A stretch of 64,000 nucleotides of DNA, taken from positions 963,501 through 1,027,500 of the forward strand of contig CAUYUJ010006557.1 of NCBI GenBank assembly GCA_963575745.1. The letters run 5' to 3'. This document shows, one piece after another, positions 55,408 through 64,000 of this stretch (positions are counted from its first letter, which is position 1; each line of letters opens with the position of its first letter). The position numbers were made by a program, and so were the translations under genes. The notes under the pieces are model-generated. The model was not told where the DNA came from, ran no database searches, and was given only the letters and a program-made list of their open reading frames with translations. The stretch is from Prorocentrum cordatum. Taxonomy: Eukaryota; Sar; Dinophyceae; Prorocentrales; Prorocentraceae.

Positions 55408-56717
55408 TTAGGTGATAAAGGATGCTGGCCTCAAGCCGTCCGCGGTCTGAGGCTCCTGGACAAAGAAACTGCCGTCGGGGACCTGCGCCAACCACTCCCA
55501 CGGGGCCTCGGTGGCCGCGCCTGGAGCTCGCTCCAGCACCCGCAGGCCCAGGAACCTGTCGGTCTCGTTCTCGGCGTGCGACCGAAGGTAAGAACGCACC
55601 TGCACGGCCCTGCCGCCAAGCAAGCTGCCCGAGATCTCCACCTCCGTGATGTACGTCGTGCACGGCTTCCCGTGCTCGGGGCGGATGGAGGCCGTCAGCT
55701 TCACCATCGGGGGCTCGCTGGTGGCCTGGGGGATCCGCAGCAGAGTGAAGTCGCCCCCGTGGTTCACGTCGAAGTGTTCTCCATGCAGATTGACCAAGTG
55801 CGGATCGCCCCTGGCCGACACCGTCGGGGCCGGAGTCGGAAGGGTCCACGAGGGTGGAATGCAGAGTCCTAGTCCTGCACTGCCATCGAGGTCGCACACC
55901 TCCCCATCGGAACACTCGTCAACGCCACATCCACATGGGTATTTCGTGGAGGTGCTAAGTCCATCGTGTTCAGTACAATCCGAGATCATCGAGTCGTACG
56001 GGTCGTACGAGTCGTTGAGGCAAGGGTCAATATAGAAGCACGTCTCGTTATCGACGGTGGTTTTGTCAGTAATGGTCACTATCTCGTAGTGGCCTGGATC
56101 AGGGTTGCGCGTCGATATTACTACTGTGTCACCTCTCGTCAATACTTGTCCGTTCTCATCGGTGTCTGAGTTGACACAGGCCGTGCAATTCCCTGGGAAC
56201 AGAGGCTCCTTAATGTACGCCCCGCCGATGCACACGTCGAAGTCTCCCAAGTCGTCCCTACCGGGAGGGCATTTGGTGCACTGCTCCGAGCGCCGACGCC
56301 TTGTTTCCCCAGTGGTGCACTGGACGCACAAGTCCGTGCCTGGAGTAAAGTACCATCCAAAGTCGCAGTGATTCGGTGAAGCGACCGGAAACAGAGGCAA
56401 GAACTCACCCAACGGGGAATCTACACATTCCTCGTACGTCACGCAGCCGTCCCCGTCGAGGTCGAAGTCGCCAAAATTCCCAGGGATCACGGGCAGATAC
56501 TTGCACTCCGGCACCGTGAGACAGCCATCCCCATCGGTGTCTACATAATTGAAGCCACCGCACTTGTTGTCACAGGGGCACTTGGACCCCGGGGGAAGCG
56601 TCGGGGCCGGGGTCGCCGTCACGTTCGGCTCCTCGCTCAGGTACGCGATCTCTGCCATCACGGTCGTCAGCCTGCCCTCGCAGAACGTCACCCAGACGGA
56701 GCTCCCAAGAGGGAGAC
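55408..56717 (-). CDS. Secreted-type EF-hand/Cys-rich/GDPH protein, main exon
   Basis: The main exon encodes SSVWVTFCEGRLTTV, a T/P linker, then two canonical EF-hand loops (DTDGDGCLTVPE and DLDGDGCVTYEE), expected to bind calcium. A cysteine-rich region follows (SEQCTKCPPGRDDLGDFDVC), a block GDTVVISTRNPDPGHYEIVT, a Y-P-C-G-C-G module, and finally ARGDPHLVNLHGEHFDVNHG plus FTLLRIPQ. That last G-D-P-H module, of the von Willebrand D-like kind, is common in large dinoflagellate extracellular proteins. The stop is at 55408. The exon begins at 56717: the frame runs further upstream but that part is intron. The 5' part is in 57198-57352. N-glycosylation sequons (such as N-V-T, N-E-T) also suggest a secreted protein. 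No catalytic role can be assigned. A decayed paralogue is at 31560-31800. Confidence 0.82.
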
Positions 56718-57197
56718 CTCGGCGGCGCGCCGAGGGTGGAGGCGAGAAAGGCCGACCCTCCTCCTCCTCCTCCTCCTCCTCCTCCTCCTCCTCCTCCTGC
56801 TGCTCCTCCTCCTGCTCCCCCCCAAGAACTCTTCCCGTTCCCTCCGACACAGCTCCGTGCTCTCGGCCCCAACGTCCTCAGCTTCGGGAGCGGCCAAGAG
56901 GGGGGTGTCCAAGAGGGGGGGGTGCAAATCATGACCGGCGGCATGTGCGCGGCCCAGCGGGGGGGCCAGGGACGTCATGAAATGAGAAGAGGCGCCATGA
57001 AATCTGGGGAAATATCATGGCCCCCGCCATGATATCCACCCCCCCCCCTAGTCATCACCCCCCTCTTTTCCGCCCCCGACAACTGCCCCGGGGCTCCGGA
57101 GAAGGCCCGGAGAGCTTCTCGGGAGGCCGGAGGCCCTCTGAGCCCTCTGAGAAGGCCTGCCCCCTCCGCCTTCCCTCCTGGGCGCGCCGCCGAAGAC
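56718..57197 (-). mobile_element. Introner-like intron with TIRs and GGTCT duplication
   Basis: On the minus strand the intron starts GTCTTCGGCGGCGCGCC and ends GGCGCGCCGCCGAG. The 13-bp ends TCGGCGGCGCGCC are perfect inverted repeats. GGTCT occurs at both junctions (57198-57194 and 56718-56714), so the duplication supplies the GT, while the element's last A plus the duplicated G makes the AG. Splicing here joins ...D-D-H-H-G to L-P-L-G-S-S-V-W with phase preserved (phase 1). Inside lie a family B element and a CCT tract (plus strand) at 56757-56798. This is the structure described for introner elements in dinoflagellates and other algae. Confidence 0.8.
56884..57079. mobile_element. TIR element family B, copy 3, nested in the intron
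   Basis: 196 bp, TCGGGAGCGGCCAAGAGGGG to CCGCCCCCGA, with the same interior as copies 1 and 2. Flanks CAGCT/CAACT may be a 5-bp duplication with one change. Confidence 0.88.
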
Positions 57198-57352
57198 CGT
57201 GGTGGTCGTCGGTGCTGTAGTGCCCAAAGTAGGAGCAGGTGCCGTCGGAATCCAGGTCGCGGACGGCCGATTCGCTCGGCTCGCTGTCGTCGATGATCCA
57301 TCTGGGTATGCGCTCGTTTCCTTTGGGGTGCTCGTCAACGGGGGGGCACTGT
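57198..57352 (-). CDS. Upstream exon of the EF-hand/GDPH gene
   Basis: Reads NERIPRWIIDDSEPSESAVR, then DLDSDGTCSYFGHYSTDDHH, ending at the donor at 57197. D-L-D-S-D-G-T-C is a third EF-hand-like loop without the final Glu. Phase continuity with the main exon supports it. The 5' boundary is unresolved: an AG near 57352, just before the CCCCCCCGTTGACGAG stretch, is one candidate, and the (TA)n run at 57372 must lie outside. No signal peptide is seen, so further exons upstream are expected. Confidence 0.65.
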
Positions 57353-57371
57353 TGCTGCTTCTTCTTTCTCT

Positions 57372-57392
57372 CTATATATATATATATATAGA
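57372..57392. repeat. (TA)n microsatellite
   Basis: A short TATATA run upstream of the exon. Confidence 0.9.
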
Positions 57393-57624
57393 TGTGGCTC
57401 GTCAGCGGGGGGCAATCTACGGACGGGGGGTGAAGAAACGTGCACCTTTCGTTCACCTCTTGGGCCCGCGGTGGCAGTTTATGGGCCGTTTAAGGCCCCT
57501 TGTAAGGCAATGTCGTGTCATCATCGATTCCCCCACGCTTATTCCCCCCCTAATGCCCTCCGCCCGATCCTTCACGAACCGCTCCGTCACATGATTCGTC
57601 AAAGTAAATGTACTTGCCGTGGTA

Positions 57625-58480
57625 ATCCGCCGGCCCCCTTGTGGGGCCACCAGGCTGTAGGCGCGAGGTTCGCTGTTTCCTGTACCAGTTGTAGCTTGTA
57701 ATTTCCAGTGTTACAGTTCTGCTTCTTGCTGGTTACTGTAACTAGTTGATTGACCGCGCGAGGGGGGGGAGGCCCAAACCGACATTTTAGCACCTCCTGG
57801 GCGCGTTGTCTGAATTGCTGGGGGGGCTCGAAATCGACACCCCTCACGCAGATCCGCGGGGTCAGGGTCCAAAAACACAGGGATTTGCCACATTTCTGAA
57901 ATTCGGTGCCACCCCTCACGCAGATCCGCGGGGTCAGGGTCCAAAAACACAGGGGATTTGCCACATTTCTGAAATTCGGTGCCACCCCTCACGCAGATCC
58001 GCGGGGTCAGGGTCCAAAAACACATGGGATTTGCCACATTTCTGAAATTCGGTGCCACCCCTCACGCAGATCCGCGGGGTCAGGGTCCAAAAACACAGGG
58101 GATTTGCCACATTTCTGAAATTCGGTGCCACCCCTCACGCAGATCCGCGGGGTCAGGGTCCAAAAACACATGGGATTTGCCACATTTCTGAAATTCGGTG
58201 CCACCCCTCACGCAGATCCGCGGGGTCAGGGTCCAAAAACACAGGGATTTGCCACATTTCTGAAATTCGGTGCCACCCCTCACGCAGATCCGCGGGGTCA
58301 GGGTCCAAAAACACAGGGGATTTGCCACATTTCTGAAATTCGAACCCATCACGCACATCCATCGCAAGGCGTGGTAACCCAAACTGCGAGAACTCCCTCG
58401 GCCCTTTAATCGCAAGGTGTGGTAACCAAGCCCTTAAACCATACACGTCTTACCAATCGCCAGGTGTGGTAACCCCTCTT
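57625..58480 (+). repeat. Head-plus-array repeat, copy 2 (73-bp array, seven copies)
   Basis: The head (GGCCCCCTTGTGGGGCCACC ... GCGCGAGGGGGGGGAG) resembles 5335-5460. CCCCTCACGCAGATCCGCGG then recurs at 57840, 57912, 57985, 58058, 58131, 58204 and 58276 (72-73 bp), almost identical between units. After it, AAGG(C/T)GTGGTAACC-type units occur at about 58366, 58411 and 58457. The near-identity implies recent expansion or homogenisation. It separates the two minus-strand genes. Confidence 0.9.
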
Positions 58481-58621
58481 GTGATCAGTTGGTTTTGCTG
58501 ATTGCGACTCGGCTTCGCATGAAGTTTCGATACTGCTTCACGACAGCGCCAAGGCCTCATGACTTAGCTCTTCCATGGCCCATTCTCCGAGAGAAGGTGC
58601 CGGCGGCAGGGGGCGAAGCCC

Positions 58622-60487
58622 TTACGGATTAACGTAAATAGGCGCCCCGTCCGCTGTGGTTCCTGTGATAATGAAGTTCGGGTCGCCGAGCGATGGCCAT
58701 AAGCAAGGCCAATCCACGTGGAGATACGATGGCGGTGAGCATGTCCCATTGGAGCATATTTCACTGGTTCCACACACAACAGGTCCGCACGTGCATGGAT
58801 AAGAAGCACTCGGCCCAGTTCCATTCGCGATGTCGCAAGCATCTGGTGGAGATGTTGGTGCAGGCGTGGGTAAATCGGTCAGCAACCTATTGAAGTTAAC
58901 GCTGATGCCTTGCTGATGAACAGGTTTGGCACAAGTGGTGCCAGCACCATCGTGACCGTCCGTATCGTTGCACGCCGCGTCGAAAAGATCACAGTGTCCA
59001 GGCCAGACTGTATCTTCGTGAAAACCAATTGACATGCAACTCGGATACAGGTTGCACGCGGAAGCGCACAACAACGGCGTCTCGTAACCTGTGGGGAGTG
59101 ACTGTATTATGTTCCCACACTCGCAATTGCTGCCTGTTTGATTGTACCCATCCACGATCCACGGGCCGCCCGTCTGATTGTATCCATCCACTCGTGTCGC
59201 CACGGCACGTTCTGTTGGCTTTGCTGCAGGCCGCGCCGGAATACGCTGTGCAGACTCTTGTGCGACGCACGGTTTGGGGCACAAGTGTGGGTTCTCGCTG
59301 TGCCAACCCTGCTGGAAGTCTTCAAAAGTGAGAGCCCCAGTCAAATTCCAGGAGGCGTACCCCGAGGGGTTCTCCGCGAAATCTGTTCGCATCGACCATG
59401 TCACCACCTGGTAGCACAACTCGCTCTCGACGGCGGTGTGGCATTTCACCGGTGCTGGCACCCGTGCTGGCTCTGGAATCTCCACCGCCGGCGCTGCACA
59501 AGGCTCAGGGCACACTTTCGACAAGCTGGCTATGCCGTGCAGGCGTCGCTGGAAATCTTCGAATGTGGAACTGCTGGTCAGGGGAGAGAACCAATCTGGA
59601 TACTTTGCGAAACCCGACTCCATCGCCCACACTACTTTACTGTAACATGCTTCGCCCTGGACCGCCGTGTGGCACCCTTCGGGCAACCGTGCTGGCGCTA
59701 AAATCTCTGTTGCCCGCGCTGCGCAAGGCTCAGGGCACACGTTGGCGAATCTGGCTATGCCGTGCAGATGCCGCTGGAAATCCTCGAAACTGGAGTTGCT
59801 GGTAAGGGGAGAGAACTGGTCTGGATACTTGACGACGCCCGTCTTCATCGCCCACACCACTCTCTTGTGACATTCGTCGCCCACGACGGGGGCGTGGCAG
59901 CTGTCCGGCGCAGGCAGCTGTGCTGGCACTGGAGTGTCCAGTGCCCGCGCTGCGCAAGGCGCAGGGCACACGTTGGCGAATCTGGCTATGCCGTGGAGAT
60001 GCCGCTGGAAATCCTCGAAACTGGAGCTGCTTGTCAGGGGAGAGAACTGGTCCAGATACTTTACGACGCCTGTCTTCATTGCCCAAACCACTCTCTTGTG
60101 ACACTCGTCGCCCACGACGGGGGCGTGGCAACTGTCCGACGCAGGCACCTGCTCTGGCGCCGACATGTCCGGCGCCCGCGCCGCACAAGGCTCAGGGCAC
60201 ACTTTGGCGAATCTGGCCATGCCGTGCAGGTGCCGCTGGAAATCCTCGAAACTGGATTGGTTGGTCAACGGGAAAAACAAATCTGGAAATGTTAGGACTC
60301 CTGTCTGCATCGCCCACGACGTTCTGATGTAACAATCGTCTCCTGCGACTGCAGTGCGACAGCCTGTGCGCGGCTGCACGATGTGAGTTTGCGTCGACTG
60401 ATGCATGACCTGCAAGTTGGCACCAACTCCATAGATTAATGCAAGCGACATCGTGACGCGCTGTCTAGGTTGTGTTTGTGATCTCAT
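58622..60487 (-). CDS. Extracellular-type protein with five 80-residue repeats
   Basis: A 621-residue frame. Five tandem modules of about 75-80 residues each carry C-H/R-x-A-V/P-V-x-G-x-x-C, W-A-M-x-T-G, F-S-P-L-T-S, SFEDFQRHLHG and VCPEPCAA; modules 2 and 3 are nearly identical at DNA level (period about 240 bp). Then a Pro/Ala linker, a doubled VDGYNQTG, and a PAN/apple-like Cys region (CECGNIIQSL ... LLCASACNLYPSCMSIGFHE ... GHCDLFDAAC). A T-P-A-P-T linker and a Y-P-C-T-C-G module like that of the neighbouring gene follow, ending GTTADGAPIYVNP. Four to six Cys per module and N-x-T sequons suggest secretion. Such S-F-E-D-F-Q modules are, to my knowledge, a dinoflagellate speciality without assigned function. 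The first Met gives only a weak hydrophobic stretch (MSLALIYGVGANL at residue 13), so the start, or an upstream exon, is uncertain. Confidence 0.8.
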   Translation of the reverse strand: MRSQTQPRQRVTMSLALIYGVGANLQVMHQSTQTHIVQPRTGCRTAVAGDDCYIRTSWAMQTGVLTFPDLFFPLTNQSSFEDFQRHLHGMARFAKVCPEPCAARAPDMSAPEQVPASDSCHAPVVGDECHKRVVWAMKTGVVKYLDQFSPLTSSSSFEDFQRHLHGIARFANVCPAPCAARALDTPVPAQLPAPDSCHAPVVGDECHKRVVWAMKTGVVKYPDQFSPLTSNSSFEDFQRHLHGIARFANVCPEPCAARATEILAPARLPEGCHTAVQGEACYSKVVWAMESGFAKYPDWFSPLTSSSTFEDFQRRLHGIASLSKVCPEPCAAPAVEIPEPARVPAPVKCHTAVESELCYQVVTWSMRTDFAENPSGYASWNLTGALTFEDFQQGWHSENPHLCPKPCVAQESAQRIPARPAAKPTERAVATRVDGYNQTGGPWIVDGYNQTGSNCECGNIIQSLPTGYETPLLCASACNLYPSCMSIGFHEDTVWPGHCDLFDAACNDTDGHDGAGTTCAKPVHQQGISVNFNRLLTDLPTPAPTSPPDACDIANGTGPSASYPCTCGPVVCGTSEICSNGTCSPPSYLHVDWPCLWPSLGDPNFIITGTTADGAPIYVNP

Positions 60488-61384
60488 TGATACATCAGAT
60501 GTGCGTCAGTTCGTGTTCAGTTATGGATGAGCCAGCGAAGCCCAAACTGGCTCCACTGGAATGGTGTTCGGTTGAGAACCGCGTGGCGCTCGAGCAACCT
60601 TGACAGCATGCAGAGGAGGGGATAACAATACACAGTATATATACCTCTTAACAGATGCTTCAATGTGTCAATCTATGCGCGTACATGTAAATACGTATGT
60701 AGTTCTGTACGCATACGTACAGATAGATGAAGAGGGGTACATCTGTGGGTCATGGAACCAACTTGATTCCGGTCCTCGCCCTGGTATTCTTGTTCAAGTA
60801 CCAGAAGCGCGCAAGGAACATATCACCTTGTTTTGCTCAATGCTATTCCAAATGTAGCATACACTCATCATGCTGTGTCACCCAGATTTCGGACAGTTGT
60901 ACATTGCTCTGTGAAGCTATCCAGGCTGAGTTAGGTGGTCTCATTCAAACTGCAAAATTGCTAGAACAAAAAACTGTGCAGCACAAGATTGTGCAAGCGT
61001 ATGGTACCAAGACAAGAAGGGATCCACTTACCTGAACATCATATGAGCTCCTGGAACCGTCAAACGTACTGAACTGCTGGGGTGGGCACAAGCCACACTT
61101 ACCAGCTGCAACATCATGGACAACTGAAACACACACACAGGCACACACACACAACCGTCCAACCGAAACTCCAGAACGTCTCCTCCTCCCCCCATATCTG
61201 CTTTTCATATTCATCGTCCCCATGGTCTCTCAGGGACTCCCAAAAAAGCCCGGGTGAAATCTCATAAGGAACCTGGCCCATTTCCGTGCAGGCCTGTGGC
61301 AGCTCTGGCAAGATCGTGCGAAGGCTACAAACAACAATGGTCGAATTCTTTTGGAATGGTAGTCAGCCGTGGTAGGCTATGATT
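60488..61384. other. Intergenic, AT-richer, no gene seen
   Basis: Upstream of the five-repeat gene. Contains ATACGTATGTAG-type sequence and a (CA)n run at 61125-61155. A plus frame at 60727 has no recognisable domain. An upstream exon of the minus-strand gene could be hidden here, but I cannot identify one. Confidence 0.45.
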
Positions 61385-62280
61385 AGGACCGTATCCAACT
61401 CTAGCAGTAACAAATGAAAAGTGCATCCAGTTGCAATGTGACTCTGTCAGAATGGTACCCACTCTTTCTGGGATTATATAGGAGCTGTGAGCAATTATCT
61501 CTACTTGGATCTTACTAGTGTTGGCGCAGGCGCTGGCAGGATTACAATGGGGTGGTGGCCAGCTGTAGCAAGAACACACAACTTGCAACCAACTCAAATG
61601 GAATCCGTTTCTAAACATCCGCTTGTTTTGTGGCCAGCTCTATTCGCATTCCGATACAAGGATTTCCCACTCCATCACGTTCCCACCACAGCTGTAAACA
61701 TATCGAGTCGGTGTCCAATCGGGCGGCATGATGGGATCGCATGGTGGTGGCAACGCAGTGTAACAAAATCGCAGCGGAGTGCTACTGGCAACCAACCAAA
61801 AAGAAATCGAACCAATGGAATGATTGCCACCTGTAACGGGATAGAACGAGGGTGGCAATCAGCTATAATAATACGCGTTGCGAACCGAACACAGCTTCAT
61901 TTGGATTCGCATAGGTCCATAGCTACATGGAATCCGATTCGCGAAGTCAACCAACTCTAATAGGATTCGTTTAGGAGTTCTTGGCATAGCTAGCAGGATC
62001 GCCTGATAATGGCAGCCAACTGTTTGGGTGGTAACCACATGCGCACATGCTACATTAAAGTGGTAGGTATGGCTTGCACAGATTCTACAACGAAACGCAA
62101 CCATCTCTAGTAGGATGTTGCTGGGATGGCCGCCAAACCAAACAGGGTTACGACAGAGCGTGGCCAGCAACAACCCGATTAGCTAGCTCTACCCATATTG
62201 CATCAGACCTGCAGTCAGCTGTGACAAGGTCATTTTGGAACGGTAGCAGTTCCATGAAAGCTCCCGGGCGCACTGGCCCA
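61385..62280. repeat. Old degenerate AT-richer repeat
   Basis: Recurring but diverged motifs such as AACCAACTCxAATxGGATxCG (61398, 61589, 61795, 61955, 62098 regions) and GTGGxCAGCTGTxxxAAxA occur at irregular 60-180-bp spacing. The lower GC sets it apart from the rest of the window. No coding frame. Confidence 0.5.
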
Positions 62281-62479
62281 TCATATCATCCAACTTTCTT
62301 CGAAACAAAAAGATCCTGAGGGAAACGTGTCCTATACCCCTGGGCCATCCCACAAAACAAAATCCGCCGACCTCTTGCGGTTATGGCGTGTGAGATGCTC
62401 CCCCCTCCCCAAACCCCTCCCCCGAGAACCTGGTCCGGCCGGTTTGGAGGGGGGTGGGGGGGAGGCAAAAAAGCCGGCC

Positions 62480-63060
62480 GCACCTCTGGAGCCTCAGGGG
62501 GCCCCCAAACAGGCCAAGAGGATCCCAAAAGGCCACCCGGACGGTTTAAGAGGGCTACGAGTCGCCGAAAGATCGCCCCAAGGCGCCCAAGCTTGCCTCC
62601 AAACGGCCCCAGAGGCCCCCACGAAGCCCCAAGACGCCACCAAGAGGCGTCCCAAGAGGCCCTCCAGACGCAAAACTGGTCCCATACCCAAGGAAGAATC
62701 GTATATTTGTAGCACATTCGCCTCTTGGGCTTTCACGAGGCCCGCAACGGCCCAAGAAGCCTCCAAGATCGACCCAAGATAGCCCACGCGGCCCGCCCCC
62801 AAGAGGGCTCCAAGACGGCCCAAGAGGGTCCCAAGACGGCCCCAAAAGCCTCCAACACGGCCCAGGAGGGCCCCAGGACGGCCCCAAAAGGAGGCCCAGA
62901 GGAACCCGAATGGGCAATTCGAGCAGCCCCGAAAAAACCGGAGGAGGCGCCAAGAGGCCCCCAAGAGGCTCCCACGAGGCCCCCGAGAGGCTCCCACGAG
63001 GCCCCTGGAGGCCTCAGCACGGCCCCCAAGAGGCCTCAAGAATGCTGAGCAGAGCCGCAA
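62480..63060 (+). repeat. CCAAGAGGCCC-type array
   Basis: Units as at 26 kb. One spacer with GCAAAACTGGTCCCATACCC (62668-62710). Long frames on both strands are repeat artefacts. Confidence 0.8.
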
Positions 63061-63099
63061 TCCGCCAACCGCCCCCGACGAAACCTCAAGAAACTGAAC

Positions 63100-63258
63100 C
63101 CCAAATGATCAAATAATACCCCCCAAATAATCAAAAATACTTCCCAAATGATCAAACATACACAAAACAAATACCCCCCAATAATCAAAAATAGACAAAA
63201 ACTGGTCCCCTGACTATTTTTGAATGTTCCCCTTGTAGAGGGACAGGCCCGACTCAAG
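63100..63258. mobile_element. TIR element family C, copy 4 (left end unclear)
   Basis: The right end TTGTAGAGGGACAGGCCCGA matches family C, and the interior has CTGGTCCCCTGACTATTTTT. The left part is expanded by (AAATGATCAAA)-like repeats and no left TIR is recognised. Confidence 0.65.
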
Positions 63259-63311
63259 GCCAGGGGCCGCCTCTGGACGGGCGCCACAGGGCTCGCGGGG
63301 CGACTTGGGGT

Positions 63312-63483
63312 GATGGGCCCATTTTCCACCACCGCTACCCGCTACCATATGTAGGAGAGGGAGGAGGAGGAGGAAGGGAGGGAGGGAGGGAGGGAGGGAG
63401 GAGGAGGAGGAGGAGGAAGACCTCCTCATCCTCCTTTCTCCACCGACCTACATATGGTAGTGGTGGTGGAAAATTTGCCCATC
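63312..63483. mobile_element. Fold-back element J with GGA loop
   Basis: GATGGGCCCATTTTCCACCA and on to CTACCATATGTAGG pairs with CCTACATATGGTAG and on to GTGGAAAATTTGCCCATC, arms of about 37 bp. A GGA/GGGA tract fills the loop. TTGGGG lies on both sides and may be the duplication. Confidence 0.85.
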
Positions 63484-64000
63484 ATTGGGGGGCGCCGAAT
63501 CGAGAATCTACTGACCCGGGTCAATCCAAACCGGGGTCAGTCGGGCTTGGCAGGATGCAGGATCCTGCAGGATCCTGCACCTAAGCCCCCGTGAGTGCAA
63601 CCCTGGCCCTCCAGGATCCAGGATCCTGCACGATCAGGCGCTCTGACTGACCCCCGTCTGCGTGGACCCCCGTCTCAAGGCCCCCGACCGAGGTGCTGGA
63701 GAATCGGGCCGGGCGAAAGGGGGGGGATAGCAAAGGGGGGGGTTGAGAACCAGCTCACGTAGCTGATTTTCCTGGCGCCGGGAGGCGCCCATGTATCGAG
63801 GAATGGGCCCAGCGGCGGGGCCGAAACCAGCTGCATGCAGCATATTTCGTACCACCCCTTTCCCTATCCCCCCTTTCGTTCGGCCCGAGAGAAGCCCGCT
63901 GGCGCCGCTGGCGCAGCCCGCAGGCGCTCGAGGCGGCCCAGGTGCTCTCCAGGATGATGCGCGGCGGGTTCTGTTGGTGGTCTCCAAACCAGGTGGTGAG
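63484..64000. other. CCTGCAGGATCC-rich patch, no gene
   Basis: GGATCCTGCAGGATCCTGCA and GACCCGGGTCA units at 63510-63640 resemble 29530-29660. The rest is GC-rich with a G run at 63717. No supported gene. Confidence 0.5.

Noticed and set aside
55408-56850. Single-exon reading of the EF-hand/GDPH gene starting at 56850
   Set aside because: The first 44 residues are Glu-rich translation of a microsatellite inside the TIR-bounded intron; the exon boundary at 56717 with phase-matched upstream exon fits better.

Overview
This window is nuclear DNA of a dinoflagellate. The evidence is a GC-rich, gene-poor landscape packed with microsatellites, satellites and short terminal-inverted-repeat (TIR) elements; a Ty1/copia element whose gag, integrase and RT read like the dinoflagellate lineage of that superfamily; secreted cysteine-rich proteins with EF-hands and a G-D-P-H module; a protein built of tandem 80-residue repeats ending in S-F-E-D-F-Q-R-x-L-H-G and C-P-E-P-C; and an intron with the structure of an introner. 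A GC-rich genome such as Prorocentrum is my best guess at genus level, but this is inference and no marker settles it.

Layout. 1-10.9 kb: satellites, a degenerate 80-bp repeat family, and two head-to-tail copies of a composite element (6.3-9.2 kb) carrying CCAAGACGGCC-type arrays. 11.3-12.1 kb: a ribosomal protein eL8 (RPL7A) copy with one in-frame stop and one frameshift. 14.6-24.0 kb: a complete but dead copia retrotransposon on the minus strand, with LTRs, an exact 5-bp target duplication and a primer-binding site. It carries an extra RapZ-C-like reading frame between protease and integrase. 24-35 kb: TIR elements, long arrays, a third composite element, an 89-bp satellite, and a decayed paralogue of the secreted EF-hand gene. 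35-43 kb: a hotspot of about twenty short TIR elements, many with recognisable target duplications. 43-54 kb: more arrays, a second 89-bp satellite in inverted orientation, and possible orphan exons. 55.4-60.5 kb: the gene-bearing end, with two secreted-type genes in the same (minus) orientation, separated by a 73-bp satellite. 60.5-64 kb: degenerate AT-richer repeats, another array and a fold-back element.

How the parts relate. The two minus-strand genes share an extracellular, cysteine-rich architecture, including a similar Y-P-C-x-C-G module, and may be co-oriented neighbours in a family. The intron of the first gene starts TCGG and ends CCGA, has 13-bp TIRs, and is flanked by a GGTCT duplication that supplies its splice GT and the G of its AG. 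Two stand-alone element families (35.9/39.0 kb and 35.2/40.8/56.9 kb) also have TCGG...CCGA ends and mostly 5-bp duplications. The window may therefore show a transposon superfamily that makes introns together with its intergenic relatives.

Limits: everything was read by eye, without database search. Repeat boundaries are approximate unless a target duplication is described. No spliced-leader relic, promoter, tRNA or rRNA could be supported.
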